Positions 18,672-25,825 of a stretch of 64,000 nt of DNA are shown here, piece after piece (position 1 is the first letter of the stretch; each line of letters starts with the position of its first letter). Origin of the DNA: VRUE01 sp963704515 (GTDB lineage: Bacteria; Actinomycetota; Thermoleophilia; Solirubrobacterales; 70-9). A program made the position numbers and the translations under genes. Location: contig OY969913.1 in the NCBI GenBank assembly GCA_963704515.1, positions 2,046,001 through 2,110,000 on the forward strand. The letters are read 5' to 3'. The notes beneath the pieces are model-generated. The model was not told the origin of the DNA and searched no databases. It worked only from the letters and a program-made list of their open reading frames with translations.

Positions 18672-19454
18672 TCAGGCATCCACCTCGCCGATCGCGGCCT
18701 CGAGGTCGCCAATGCCCTCGCCGGCACCGCCGCACCGGACGAAGGTCTCGCGGTTGCCCTTCGGGCCGGGCAGGCCAGAGGGAGCGAAGCCCTGGACCGG
18801 CAGGCCGATCTCAAGTGCCGCTTCGGCAATCCCGAGGATCGCCTCGCGCCGGTCCTCGGGATCGTGCACGACCCCCTTGCCGACCCGCTCGCGGCCGAGC
18901 TCGAACTGCGGCTTGACCATCGCCAGGATTTCGCCACCGGGCGCCAGGCAGCGCGCCACCGCCGGCAGCACCTTCGCCAGGGAGATGAAGGAGACGTCGA
19001 TCGTCGCCAGCGAAGGGGCGAAGGGCAGGTCGGCGGGCAACAGCTCTCGCGCGTTGAGCCGCTCGATCACGGCGACGCGCGGGTCCTCCCGCAGCTGCTG
19101 CGCGATCTGGCCATAGGCGACGTCGACGGCGGCGACGTGGGCCGCGCCGCGCTGCAGCAAGCAGTCGGTGAAGCCGCCGGTCGAGGCGCCGACGTCAAGA
19201 CAATCGCGGCCGTTCACTTCGATGCCGAGCGCGCCGAGCGCGTTCTCGAGCTTGACCCCGCCGCGCGAGACAAAGCGGGGACCCTCGTCGACGACGAGCG
19301 CCGCCTCCGGCTCGACCAGCTGACTCGGCCGCAGGGCGACCGGCCCGTCGACGCCGACCCGGACCGCGCCGGCCCGCACCGCGCCAGCCGCGGCCGTGCG
19401 CGACGGGAACAGCCCGCGCTCGGCGAGCACCGCGTCTATCCGGGTCTTCTTCAT
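18672..19454 (-). CDS. tlyA: TlyA family rRNA (cytidine-2'-O)-methyltransferase
   Basis: 260 residues: an N-terminal S4 RNA-binding domain (RIDAVLAERGLFPSRTAAAGAV) and a FtsJ-like methyltransferase domain with the SAM motif LDVGASTGGFTDCLLQRGA. TlyA methylates cytidines in 16S and 23S rRNA, affecting ribosome function and capreomycin sensitivity in mycobacteria; whether this one modifies one or both sites is not visible. ATG 19454 (MKKTRIDAVL) is the start; further upstream in-frame codons run into AT-richer intergenic DNA. First gene of the tlyA-nadK operon. Confidence 0.93.
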   Translation of the reverse strand: MKKTRIDAVLAERGLFPSRTAAAGAVRAGAVRVGVDGPVALRPSQLVEPEAALVVDEGPRFVSRGGVKLENALGALGIEVNGRDCLDVGASTGGFTDCLLQRGAAHVAAVDVAYGQIAQQLREDPRVAVIERLNARELLPADLPFAPSLATIDVSFISLAKVLPAVARCLAPGGEILAMVKPQFELGRERVGKGVVHDPEDRREAILGIAEAALEIGLPVQGFAPSGLPGPKGNRETFVRCGGAGEGIGDLEAAIGEVDA

Positions 19455-20002
19455 CCGCCGCAACGGTAGCGCCGCCCGGGCCGCCCGGCCATCCGTCCAG
19501 GGCCGATACAGCTTTTTAACCACCCTTTGACTTGGCCTGATTCGATGCGGGAAGACCGAGTGGCCATCGAGCGGCAAAGCGCCCGGAAGACCGCTCAGGG
19601 ACTGTGATCCCACTCACACACAAATCGCACATACGTTCGTATGCTGCTCAAGGATTCGCAGAGGACAACCGATAAGGAATAGAACGAAAGACTTTTTGGC
19701 TGGGTTCGGCGTCGCCCATACGGCGCTCATCGCTTCCCACGATGATCGCACCGCGACACATCAAAGGGCCCACCTACCTCCCACGGATCCACATATATAG
19801 AGATAAATAATCTCTCCTCCCTGTAGTAACCCCAGAATTCGCCTCCGCTCCCCGCGGGGGCGTTTTCTGTTGTGGGGGCTGCCAAATGCGGGGGTTGAGA
19901 CTAATGCCGAAAATCTTTCGTGGTCGGTGCTACCCTCGATAGCAGGGTCAATAGGGTGAAGGCCCACTTTGGGCCAGCTCGCTTGACCGGAGGGAGGGCC
20001 AC
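19455..20002. other. Intergenic stretch, AT-richer than its surroundings, no convincing gene
   Basis: This 548-base gap between divergent tlyA (minus) and the GGDEF gene (plus) is notably AT-richer than the rest. It holds a perfect palindrome CATACGTTCGTATG near 19631, an AT block (ATATATAGAGATAAATAATC) near 19793 and a terminator-like hairpin at 19840-19866. A hairpin GGCCCA-CTT-TGGGCC at 19961-19975 lies just before the Shine-Dalgarno GGAGGGAGG. A 68-codon ORF on the minus strand (19761-19967) has no recognisable protein character. An unannotated small RNA is possible. Confidence 0.5.
19840..19866 (+). terminator. Rho-independent-type terminator on the plus strand
   Basis: Hairpin CGCCTCC/GGGGGCG around a CCCCGC loop followed by TTTT (19863-19866). 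It is the only clear hairpin plus T-tract in this stretch and points in the plus direction, yet no plus-strand gene lies upstream of it within the preceding 2 kb. Confidence 0.5.
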
Positions 20003-21019
20003 ATCACTCCACGCATTCCCCGGCGCCGGCGCACCGCGAACCTGGAAGCCGATCAGTCCGCTTCCGACCGAGACCAAACCGGCGCCGACGCCGACCAGAC
20101 CAGTTCCGACGCCGACCAGACCATGGCCGATCGTGACCAGGCGGCCTCAGAGGCCGACCAACGCGCCGCCGACCGGGACCAGAATCTCGCTGACCGTGAG
20201 TTGGCGGACTCTTCTGCCGATCCGGCCTTGCTGCAAGCTCATGAGCGGGCCAAGTCCAGCCGGGGCGAGGGGACGATGGCGCGGATGGCGACCACCGCGG
20301 TCCGCGCCCAGGTCGCTGCCCAGCGCCACGACCAGGCATGGCGCCGCGACGAGATCGCTCGTCACCGCGACGAGGTGGCGGCCACCCGCGACCGCGAAGC
20401 GGAGGAGATCGACGAAGCCGCCGAGAAGATGGCGGGTGATCTGGGCGTGGACAGCCCCGCCGCCAAGGTGGCCGCCGTCGCCAGGGCTTCGGCCGCCGCC
20501 GCCAGGACGCGCGCCGCCGAGGACCGCGCCCGCGCCGCGCGCGACCGGGAGGACGCCGCGCGCGACCGGGAGGCGTTGATGGCCGAGATCGAGCGCTCCC
20601 ACTTGGATGAGCCGAGCGGCGCCTACGGACGGGAGATCGGGGAGGTGCTCCTGCGCCACGAGGTCGAGCGTGCCCAGGGCACGGGCGCGCCCCTCGTGCT
20701 CGGAGTTGTCACCTTCGGGGAGGCCGAGCAAGCCGAGAAGGCCGACGGCGACCCCGCGGGCCACGGGCTGTCTCGCAACCTCTTTCTCGCCCTTCAGGGG
20801 AAGATCCGCCCCTACGACCCGATCGTCCGCTGGGACGAGAACGAGTTCGCCTGCGCCGTGAGCGGGCTCACCGAGGAGGAAGCAAGCCGCTCGCTTGGCG
20901 ACGCGTGCTCCGGAGTCGTCGAGCGCCACCCCGACACCCTGACGAACATCGGCGTGGCGATCCTCCAGGAGGGCGACACCCTCGACAGCCTGATCGAGCG
21001 CGCCAGAAGCTCTGGCTAA
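20003..21019 (+). CDS. Degenerate GGDEF-domain protein with N-terminal DQ/RD repeats
   Basis: The frame encodes an Asp/Gln/Ala-rich low-complexity N-terminus (EADQSASDRDQTGADADQ and similar), then a long Arg/Ala-rich helical stretch. A GGDEF-like domain follows (GREIGEVLLRHEVERA ... YDPIVRWDENEFACAVSG). The signature loop is WDENEF instead of GGDEF, so cyclic-di-GMP synthesis is unlikely; it may bind nucleotide or serve as a scaffold. It ends at LIERARSSG, about a dozen residues short of a normal domain end. The coding character clearly begins upstream of ATG 20123: GGAGGGAGG at 19990 is followed by ATC at 20003 but no ATG, GTG or TTG. The start is therefore uncertain. Confidence 0.7.
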   Translation: MTPRIPRRRRTANLEADQSASDRDQTGADADQTSSDADQTMADRDQAASEADQRAADRDQNLADRELADSSADPALLQAHERAKSSRGEGTMARMATTAVRAQVAAQRHDQAWRRDEIARHRDEVAATRDREAEEIDEAAEKMAGDLGVDSPAAKVAAVARASAAAARTRAAEDRARAARDREDAARDREALMAEIERSHLDEPSGAYGREIGEVLLRHEVERAQGTGAPLVLGVVTFGEAEQAEKADGDPAGHGLSRNLFLALQGKIRPYDPIVRWDENEFACAVSGLTEEEASRSLGDACSGVVERHPDTLTNIGVAILQEGDTLDSLIERARSSG

Positions 21020-21056
21020 CGGCCGCGGGCGTCGTGTACCGCGTCCACCAAAATAA

Positions 21057-21081
21057 AACCGGTGTAAACGGCTTTGCAGGC
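21057..21081. repeat. att-like fragment of the tRNA-Cys 3' end (left boundary of tandem islands)
   Basis: AACCGGTGTAAACGGCTTTG plus CAGGC, 25 bases identical to the anticodon-to-T-arm part of the tRNA-Cys gene at 33715-33785. It lies 38 bases after the GGDEF stop codon and marks the leftmost junction. Only the 25-base core is shared here; the copy at 25276 shares 50 bases. Confidence 0.75.
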
Positions 21082-21159
21082 GCGTTTGCAGGCGGCGCAT
21101 TCCGCTAGTTCAAGCGGAAACGCCGAGTCGTGCCACCCTCTATGCCACCGTGAGCGGCG

Positions 21160-21387
21160 TCAGACAACAGCGCCGTGCGTGCTCGCGGGCGCGGGAAGCG
21201 TGGCCAGAACCTCGGCCGGGAGACGCTTGCTGGCTGACCAAACCTCGACGGCAACGACCTCATCGGTAGCCGAGTCATGGTCGATCAAACCCCATTCGAC
21301 CTCCTCGCTGACCACGTTGGCGGAGTTCCCGGTGGGAAGCCAGGCGATATCGGCGTCTCGGTGGTAGTAGGCGAATTTGTCGCTCAT
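21160..21387 (-). CDS. DUF2283 family protein
   Basis: 75-residue protein with the DUF2283 pattern: YYHRDADIAWL, then SEEVEWGLIDHDSATDEVVAVEVWSASKRLP. Members are small, often next to toxin-antitoxin genes, and their function is not settled. ATG 21387 overlaps the stop of the HicB-like gene by four bases, so the two are co-translated. It lies just inside the left island boundary. Confidence 0.75.
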   Translation of the reverse strand: MSDKFAYYHRDADIAWLPTGNSANVVSEEVEWGLIDHDSATDEVVAVEVWSASKRLPAEVLATLPAPASTHGAVV

Positions 21388-21581
21388 GGTGTCGCGACGT
21401 GCAGCGGGCCGCTCTGTTCGCCCTCGTCGGCGAGGTAAAGCGCGACTCCCTCTTGCAGGGACTCGAAAAGCTCGTCCAGCGTGTGGCCGGAGGCGAAGCA
21501 GCCTGGAAGCTCGGACACGTTGGCCCAGCAGCTTCCTTCCTCGATATGGATGCGAGCAGTCAGTTCCATCCCGGAGTCCAT
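21384..21581 (-). CDS. HicB-like antitoxin-type protein without HicA
   Basis: 65 residues with the HicB partial-RNase-H fold signature: MELTARIHIEEGSCWANVSELPGC, then ASGHTLDELFESLQEGVALYL. HicB normally neutralises the mRNA interferase HicA and represses the operon. No HicA-like gene is next to it; a DUF2283 gene follows instead with a four-base overlap. There is no C-terminal DNA-binding helix. It may be an orphan antitoxin or half of an unusual pair. ATG at 21569 (MELTAR) is an alternative start. Confidence 0.75.
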   Translation of the reverse strand: MDSGMELTARIHIEEGSCWANVSELPGCFASGHTLDELFESLQEGVALYLADEGEQSGPLHVATP

Positions 21582-21607
21582 CTCATCGTAGCCCTGCCGC
21601 CGAGAGC

Positions 21608-22018
21608 CTACGCGCGTGAGGACAGCCGACCGTCCGCGCTGCCGATCTGCCAGCGGACGCCCGGCCCGAACTCCAAGACGACGCCACCCGGCGTGATCAG
21701 CTCCCAGGTCGGAGGGTCGTCCTCTGCCTCATGGGTCGCCGGCCTAACGTCGAGCAGGGAGCCGTCGGAGAGCTTGCAGCGCAGCTCGCCGGTTTCTCCG
21801 TCGATGTCGGCATCGTCGACTGAACGGCCCACCAGATCGGCCGGATCGGACGGCGACCACTCCGCATCCTTCGTAGTGAGTCTCCAGAGTTCGCCCGCCG
21901 AGTCCTTGATCTCGACGTGAAGAACCTCCGGGTAGGCAACCCGCGCATCGACGATCTGCCCACGCATGGAGCGCAGGACGTTGACAGGCGAAGCGTCAAG
22001 GGCGAGCCTGTTGTTCAT
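21608..22018 (-). CDS. Hypothetical protein, acidic, 136 residues
   Basis: Not recognised. The N-terminal half looks like a small beta-rich domain (GQIVDARVAYPEVLHVEIKD, ELWRLTTKDAEWSPSDPADL). The second half repeats a similar pattern (GELRCKLSDGSLLDV, WELITPGGVVLEFGPGVRW), suggesting two related sheets. It begins 18 bases after the 3' piece of the IS-split gene and probably belonged to the same operon. Codon use is like the chromosome. Confidence 0.6.
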   Translation of the reverse strand: MNNRLALDASPVNVLRSMRGQIVDARVAYPEVLHVEIKDSAGELWRLTTKDAEWSPSDPADLVGRSVDDADIDGETGELRCKLSDGSLLDVRPATHEAEDDPPTWELITPGGVVLEFGPGVRWQIGSADGRLSSRA

Positions 22019-22278
22019 GGAGGCGACGTCCGGCGCCTACGCCGGAACCCGCTCGCCCGAGCGATCCGACTGGTCCCCCACCGGCTCCTCTACCGGCTCG
22101 ATCTCCACCCGGACGACATGCGTCGGTTCGAGGCCCGAGGCTGCACCGCCCTCGGCCCAAACGACATGGCCCAGCCTGAGCGCGTGGTCCTGATCGCTGG
22201 CCTGCAAGGAGAAGGTCACGGAGAGCGCATCGGCCGCCCGATTCTGCGAGACAACCGGGCCAGTCTCCGGATGCTTAG

Positions 22279-23920
22279 CCTCAATCCACCGATTCACCCG
22301 CACGGATAGGGACATCGTCGACGAGAACGGTGTAGACGCCGAAAACCGCGGTCTGTAACTCAAGTCGTGTGCCGATTGGAGGTCGAGGGGCCCCGCGGGG
22401 GTTGTGCCGTGTCCGATTCCGAGCAGCCCGCGACGGCCGAGGGATTCGGCGAGTGAGGAGAAGCCGGTCGAGGTGGATCAGGCTGCGACGGGAAGCGCCC
22501 TGATCTTGCTCAGCGCCTCGACGAAGGCCTCCTGCCAGGGCCAGCGGGCGGGCAGGTGCAAGGTGAAGCGCCGCGCGGTGCGGGTGATCCGGCCGGGTAG
22601 CGCGATCAGCCGGCGGCGGATCGTCCGCGCCGCCCGCCAAGTCTCATCCTCGAGGCCGAGCTGCCCGACCCAACGCGCCAGGTTGTGGGCCAGGCAGGCG
22701 ATCACCGTCCAGGCGGCGTTGGCGTCGAAGCGGCCCGAGGGGAAGTGGGCGAGCGCTTGGTCCTTCAGGTCGCGGATCGCCAGCTCGACCTCGGCGTGTT
22801 GGCGGTGCTCGGCGTCGACGGTGTGCATGTCCTCGGTGCGGTTGGTGAGGAAAGCGAAGTGGCGCCAGTAGGCAAACAGCTCGGTCTGCTCGTCTTGGGC
22901 ATGAAGGTGCACGCGGCGCACGATCAGCCGCCGCCCGCCGTAGGTCGTCTCGGCAAGCTCGCAGATGCCGGTGTCGGGGTAGTCGGGGACCGGACGCCAA
23001 GCCGACTCCGGGATCTGTGAGATCCGCTCTGCGATGCGCTTGTGCTGGCGGACGGCAATCGAGTAGAGGCAGCCCTTTGCCTCCAGGTAGTCGATCACCT
23101 TGTGCGAGTGAAAGGCCGAGTCGGCGCGGATCAGGATCTCCCCCTCAGCGCCGGCCCTGCGCACCCGGGCGATCAGCTCTTCGCAAAAGCGAAGGGCGCC
23201 GCGCCCGGAGTTGGCGGCCCCTTTGCGAGTGCGGACGTGCAGCACCTCGCCGGTGCCCGCCCGGGTGGCGAGCAGCGGGCGGTAGCCGCGCACTCCCGTG
23301 TAGCCGAAGGAGGCGCCCTGCTTGAGGCGCCCGTAGACCTCCCCGACGAAGGAGTCGATGTCGATCACCAGGCGCTTTGCGCCCGGTCCAGCCCCCATCG
23401 CCCAGGCGCGCCCGATCACCGCACCCAGCACCCGGTCGAGCTGGCGCACGTGGCCGAAGGTGAAGGCGCGCAGGAAGGTGCCGAGCGTGGAGGGCGCCAT
23501 CGCCTTGTGACCGAGCAGAGCCTCGGTGGCGCCGCTGCGCGGCACGTCGGCGTCGTCGATCGAGTCGGCCCCCGCTGCGATCGCGTGGATCAGGGTGAGC
23601 ACCTTGCGCCCGGGGCGCGAAGCGCCCGCTCGCTCTCCCAAGCGGACCGTTTCCTCGACCAATGTCCCAATGCCGAGCCGCCTGGCGAGAGTGGCGATCA
23701 AGACCAGCCCCGCGTTGGCGATCAGCCGCTCGTCGTCGAACTCGACGCCTACCGAATCGAGCCGCGCGAGCGCCTCAGAACCCTTCACCATGTGAGTGAC
23801 CTCCTGATGCCAGGCCGCGGCTGCCCTTAACAGCCGCATTTTGCCTGCTCAGGAGGTCATTTTCACGATGGGAGCGGACGGATCGCTCGAATCAGGGTGC
23901 GGTGAATCGGTGGATTGAGG
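22279..23920 (-). mobile_element. IS1380-family insertion sequence, complete
   Basis: 1642 bp. The left end is CCTCAATCCACCGATTCACC-CGCAC and the complement of the right end is CCTCAATCCACCGATTCACC-GCAC, terminal inverted repeats of about 24 bases with one indel. A direct repeat CTTAG flanks it at 22274-22278 and 23921-23925. It holds one intact transposase gene in the minus orientation. The exact target duplication and near-identical ends suggest a fairly recent insertion. Confidence 0.92.
22478..23791 (-). CDS. IS1380-family transposase
   Basis: 437-residue DDE transposase. Candidate catalytic acids lie in LVIDIDSFVGEVYGRL, ILIRADSAFHSHKVIDYL and the C-terminal HAEVELAIRDLKDQALAHFP. The insertion domain and the LTNRTEDMHTVDAEHRQ region match IS1380 members. 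ATG 23791 (MVKGSEALARLDSVGVEFDD) is the start; an upstream extension to 23839 lies in the terminal region. It appears intact, with no internal frameshift, so the element may still be active. Confidence 0.92.
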   Translation of the reverse strand: MVKGSEALARLDSVGVEFDDERLIANAGLVLIATLARRLGIGTLVEETVRLGERAGASRPGRKVLTLIHAIAAGADSIDDADVPRSGATEALLGHKAMAPSTLGTFLRAFTFGHVRQLDRVLGAVIGRAWAMGAGPGAKRLVIDIDSFVGEVYGRLKQGASFGYTGVRGYRPLLATRAGTGEVLHVRTRKGAANSGRGALRFCEELIARVRRAGAEGEILIRADSAFHSHKVIDYLEAKGCLYSIAVRQHKRIAERISQIPESAWRPVPDYPDTGICELAETTYGGRRLIVRRVHLHAQDEQTELFAYWRHFAFLTNRTEDMHTVDAEHRQHAEVELAIRDLKDQALAHFPSGRFDANAAWTVIACLAHNLARWVGQLGLEDETWRAARTIRRRLIALPGRITRTARRFTLHLPARWPWQEAFVEALSKIRALPVAA

Positions 23921-24217
23921 CTTAGCCAGAAAGCCCTCCAGGAACGCATCTGCCGCGTCCTCGTCCCGGCCATAGCCGGCCATAGTGATCGTGACCCGGT
24001 ACTCGGCGTGGCCGAGCCTGCGATGCCAAGCCTCGTAGATGTCGTCCATGCCGTCGATCACCGCCCTTTCCATTTGAAACCGTAGCGCCTCAGCCTCGCG
24101 ATCAGGTTGTCAATTGAGCGATGGTCGCGCCAGCATCCTTCAGCGCGAGCCTCGGACATACCCGACAAGCAAAGCGGCGATTTGCAGGGGTTATTTGCCC
24201 TTTGGCTAGCGGAGAGG

Positions 24218-24445
24218 CTAAGCCGCAGCCGCGACAGACTGCTTAGAAGCGATCACTGGAGCGGACCGCTCGGGAACGTCGATCGCCAGCATGTGAGCGT
24301 GATGCGCCATTTCACGGGCAGCATTTCGGTCGAACGGGACAACGCACCCGTCACGCACAACCACATCATCCTGTGGTCCGTTGTAATCGCTGTAGCGGAT
24401 CATTCCGCTGTAAAGCGTAGCGCTTGCGTCAATTGGCAAGTTCAT
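24218..24445 (-). CDS. Small hypothetical protein overlapping the Fic gene
   Basis: 75 residues from ATG 24445 (MNLPIDASATLYSGMIRYSD ... CVVPFDRNAAREMAHHAHML). Not recognised. Its start lies inside the last 17 bases of the Fic gene, so it would be translated from the same message. The position and size fit an accessory or antidote protein for the Fic-domain enzyme, but no antitoxin motif such as S/TxxxE(G/N) is evident. It stays open to its stop codon despite lying in lower-GC DNA. Confidence 0.55.
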   Translation of the reverse strand: MNLPIDASATLYSGMIRYSDYNGPQDDVVVRDGCVVPFDRNAAREMAHHAHMLAIDVPERSAPVIASKQSVAAAA

Positions 24446-25127
24446 CACGAATGTAATCGACAATGTGATTGGCAAGCTGAAGATACGGCTCATTGTCATC
24501 GCGGAACGCGATACCGATCAGATCATCGTGGAGTTCAAGATCCGGAAACATCACACGGGGCAGATCGAGAGCCAACAGAGCTGCGTGCAGAGCAACGAAC
24601 GCGACGCGTAGATTCCCGTCCGCCCACGGATGGGCTCGCAGTAGCTTCGCGTAGAAGCGCGCAACCGCATATGCCGCGTCGTTGATGGAGGCCAAAGCGG
24701 GTTCCGCTTCAATGATGCCCTGCCGGGCCTCGTTGAACTCTTCGCAGATTTCCCCAAGACGCCCTCGCAGCTTTCGCGGATGAGCCCCTCGATACTCCTT
24801 CGTCCTACGGCTCCGGACGGTCCCGACATTCCCGCCGAAATAAACGTGCTCCCAGTCTCCGTCCTTCCGCCAGCGAAGATGGCCGGCCTCTTCGGGGAAA
24901 AGGCTTCCGAAGATCCGCTCATGCCAATGGCAAAGCAGGCCAGGCGTGAATTGGAAACCCGGCTCTCGGACAACAGCGGGAAGCTCCAGCAAGAGAGTCG
25001 CCATCGAATCGACTGAGCGGTCCCAGGTCTCGACAGCGCTAATCCCAACGGAGCGGTAGAACGGCGACTCGGGACGATCGCTAAATCCTGCGAAGTCTCC
25101 GACTACATCTTCGCGCGTTTCGCTCAT
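24429..25127 (-). CDS. Fic/Doc domain protein (putative AMP-transferase)
   Basis: 232 residues with a Fic core: flap-like WRKDGDWEHVYFGGN near 86-100 and the active-site motif H166-PWADGNLR. This compares with canonical HxFx(D/E)GNGRxxR: His166, Asp170, Gly171, Asn172 and Arg174 are kept, but the second Gly is Leu and the final Arg is absent. Fic enzymes transfer AMP or other phosphates to Ser/Thr/Tyr of target proteins. With the altered anion-binding loop, activity may be changed. It lies at the right end of the left island and is followed by a 17-base-overlapping small gene. Confidence 0.8.
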   Translation of the reverse strand: MSETREDVVGDFAGFSDRPESPFYRSVGISAVETWDRSVDSMATLLLELPAVVREPGFQFTPGLLCHWHERIFGSLFPEEAGHLRWRKDGDWEHVYFGGNVGTVRSRRTKEYRGAHPRKLRGRLGEICEEFNEARQGIIEAEPALASINDAAYAVARFYAKLLRAHPWADGNLRVAFVALHAALLALDLPRVMFPDLELHDDLIGIAFRDDNEPYLQLANHIVDYIRDELAN

Positions 25128-25190
25128 CGTCCAAACCCTATGGATCGCCGCCGGCCCGGGCCTCCCGTGTTCCGTGCGCCACCCAAATAG

Positions 25191-25220
25191 CCGGTTTCAA
25201 CCGGAATCAGCCGGATTCGG
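25191..25220. repeat. Integrase arm-type repeats, right end of left island
   Basis: CCGG-TTTCAACCGG-AATCAGCCGG-ATTC: tandem copies of a 10-base TTCA(A/G)CCGG-like unit. The same block is at 33631-33660 before the second att copy, in the same position relative to the junction, consistent with arm sites for the same integrase type. Confidence 0.5.
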
Positions 25221-25275
25221 CGCGCGGCCTCTGAGGCCGCTCAAACCGCTCTGGAAAGGGGGAAACGGCTCTACG

Positions 25276-25325
25276 AAGCCAGAGGCGCCCACCGGAATCG
25301 AACCGGTGTAAACGGCTTTGCAGGC
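25276..25325. repeat. attachment-site copy (tRNA-Cys 3' end) between the two islands
   Basis: 50 bases identical to 33708-33757: AAGCCAGAGGCGCCCACCGG, then the T-arm and anticodon part of tRNA-Cys through GCAGGC. It lacks the 5' half of the tRNA, so it is not a functional gene. It separates the left (IS1380/Fic) island from the right (integrase/relaxase) island. Confidence 0.88.
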
Positions 25326-25372
25326 GGGAGCAAGGTCAGCTAAAGGGCTTGTCCAAGCCAATTCTCGTCGTG

Positions 25373-25393
25373 GGGTGCCAGTAGGGGTGCCAA
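25373..25393. repeat. GGGTGCCA direct repeats, left end of right island
   Basis: GGGTGCCAGTA-GGGGTGCCAA, two copies of GGGTGCCA 11 bases apart, 48 bases inside the att copy. A matching pair lies at 33597-33617 near the other end, suggesting further integrase or excisionase arm sites. Confidence 0.45.
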
Positions 25394-25396
25394 CGC

Positions 25397-25804
25397 CTAC
25401 CGTTCACTGACCAGGCTCGGCGGGTGCTTGTGGTGGCTTCGCTCAGTGTACGTCCAGTGGTCGCCTGGCTGCTGGCCCGCCATCTTTTCGACGTGCTTGT
25501 GGACGATGTTCTGCTTCGCCTGCTCGAATGCACCCCCCTTGAGCCCCTTAGGCGCCATGACCCAAGCGATGGCATAGCGCCCCCAATCGAAGCCGCTCGC
25601 GTCGTCGATGATTGTCAAGTCCAGGGTCACGAACGTCCAGGCCTCGCTGACCTTGCCACCGATCTCCTTGACCAGATCGGAGTCGGGCCGCTTTCCGCCT
25701 AGCCCTATCTCGGCAACCGGCACAGCGGCGAAGCCACGGCCCTGCAAGCTCGCAACGAGGATGTGGGCTGACAGATGATCCTCAAGAACGAGTGTTGCCC
25801 CCAC
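25397..25804 (-). CDS. PIN-like (Mut7-C/DUF5615-type) putative toxin
   Basis: 135 residues. The N-terminus LVLEDHLSAHILVASLQGRG resembles the DUF5615 PIN-like family, where the first acidic residue binds metal. Acidic candidates follow in KRPDSDLVKEI and in FVTLDLTIID. PIN-like toxins cleave RNA. It lies 21 bases after the MerR/DUF433 gene, the usual antitoxin partner. The C-terminal part (KQNIVHKHVEKMAGQQPG) is longer than in minimal family members. Toxicity is inferred from family and context. Confidence 0.65.
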   Translation of the reverse strand: MGATLVLEDHLSAHILVASLQGRGFAAVPVAEIGLGGKRPDSDLVKEIGGKVSEAWTFVTLDLTIIDDASGFDWGRYAIAWVMAPKGLKGGAFEQAKQNIVHKHVEKMAGQQPGDHWTYTERSHHKHPPSLVSER

Positions 25805-25825
25805 CTACCACCTGCCTCGTGCGGG

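Larger units (their letters stand above)
22037..24073 (-). pseudogene. Unknown 129-residue gene split by an IS1380-family element
   Basis: The 5' piece is 23921-24073 (MERAVIDGMDDIYEAWHRRL ... DAADAFLEGFLAK, 51 codons) and the 3' piece is 22037-22273 (HPETGPVVSQNRAADALSVT ..., 78 codons plus stop). Removing the element and one CTAAG copy rejoins GGC TTT CTG GCT AAG CAT CCG in frame. The whole protein looks like a small alpha/beta domain of unknown function. Each piece stays open into the IS ends: an ORF reading from an ATG inside the left IS end (22315) could make a 92-residue C-terminal fragment, and the N-terminal piece runs to a stop near 23849. Confidence 0.85.

Noticed and set aside
19628..19645. 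LexA/SOS box at CATACGTTCGTATG
   Set aside because: On the complement GAAC-GTAT-GTGC differs from GAAC-N4-GTTC, and the palindrome centre does not match the known actinobacterial box; not strong enough to call.
19761..19967. 68-codon minus-strand ORF in the AT-rich gap
   Set aside because: No ribosome-binding site, no protein-like pattern and it runs through the terminator hairpin.
23849..23920. C-terminal tail (PQSTDSPHPDSSD...) of the 5' half of the split gene
   Set aside because: These codons lie inside the IS1380 right end and arise only from the insertion.
24107..24685. Plus-strand ORF of 192 codons over the Fic region
   Set aside because: Antisense to the Fic gene and the 75-residue ORF; no recognisable domain and composition typical of a shadow frame.
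25276..25325. A second tRNA-Cys gene
   Set aside because: Only the 3' half is present; the D arm and 5' acceptor strand are missing, so it is an att duplication.
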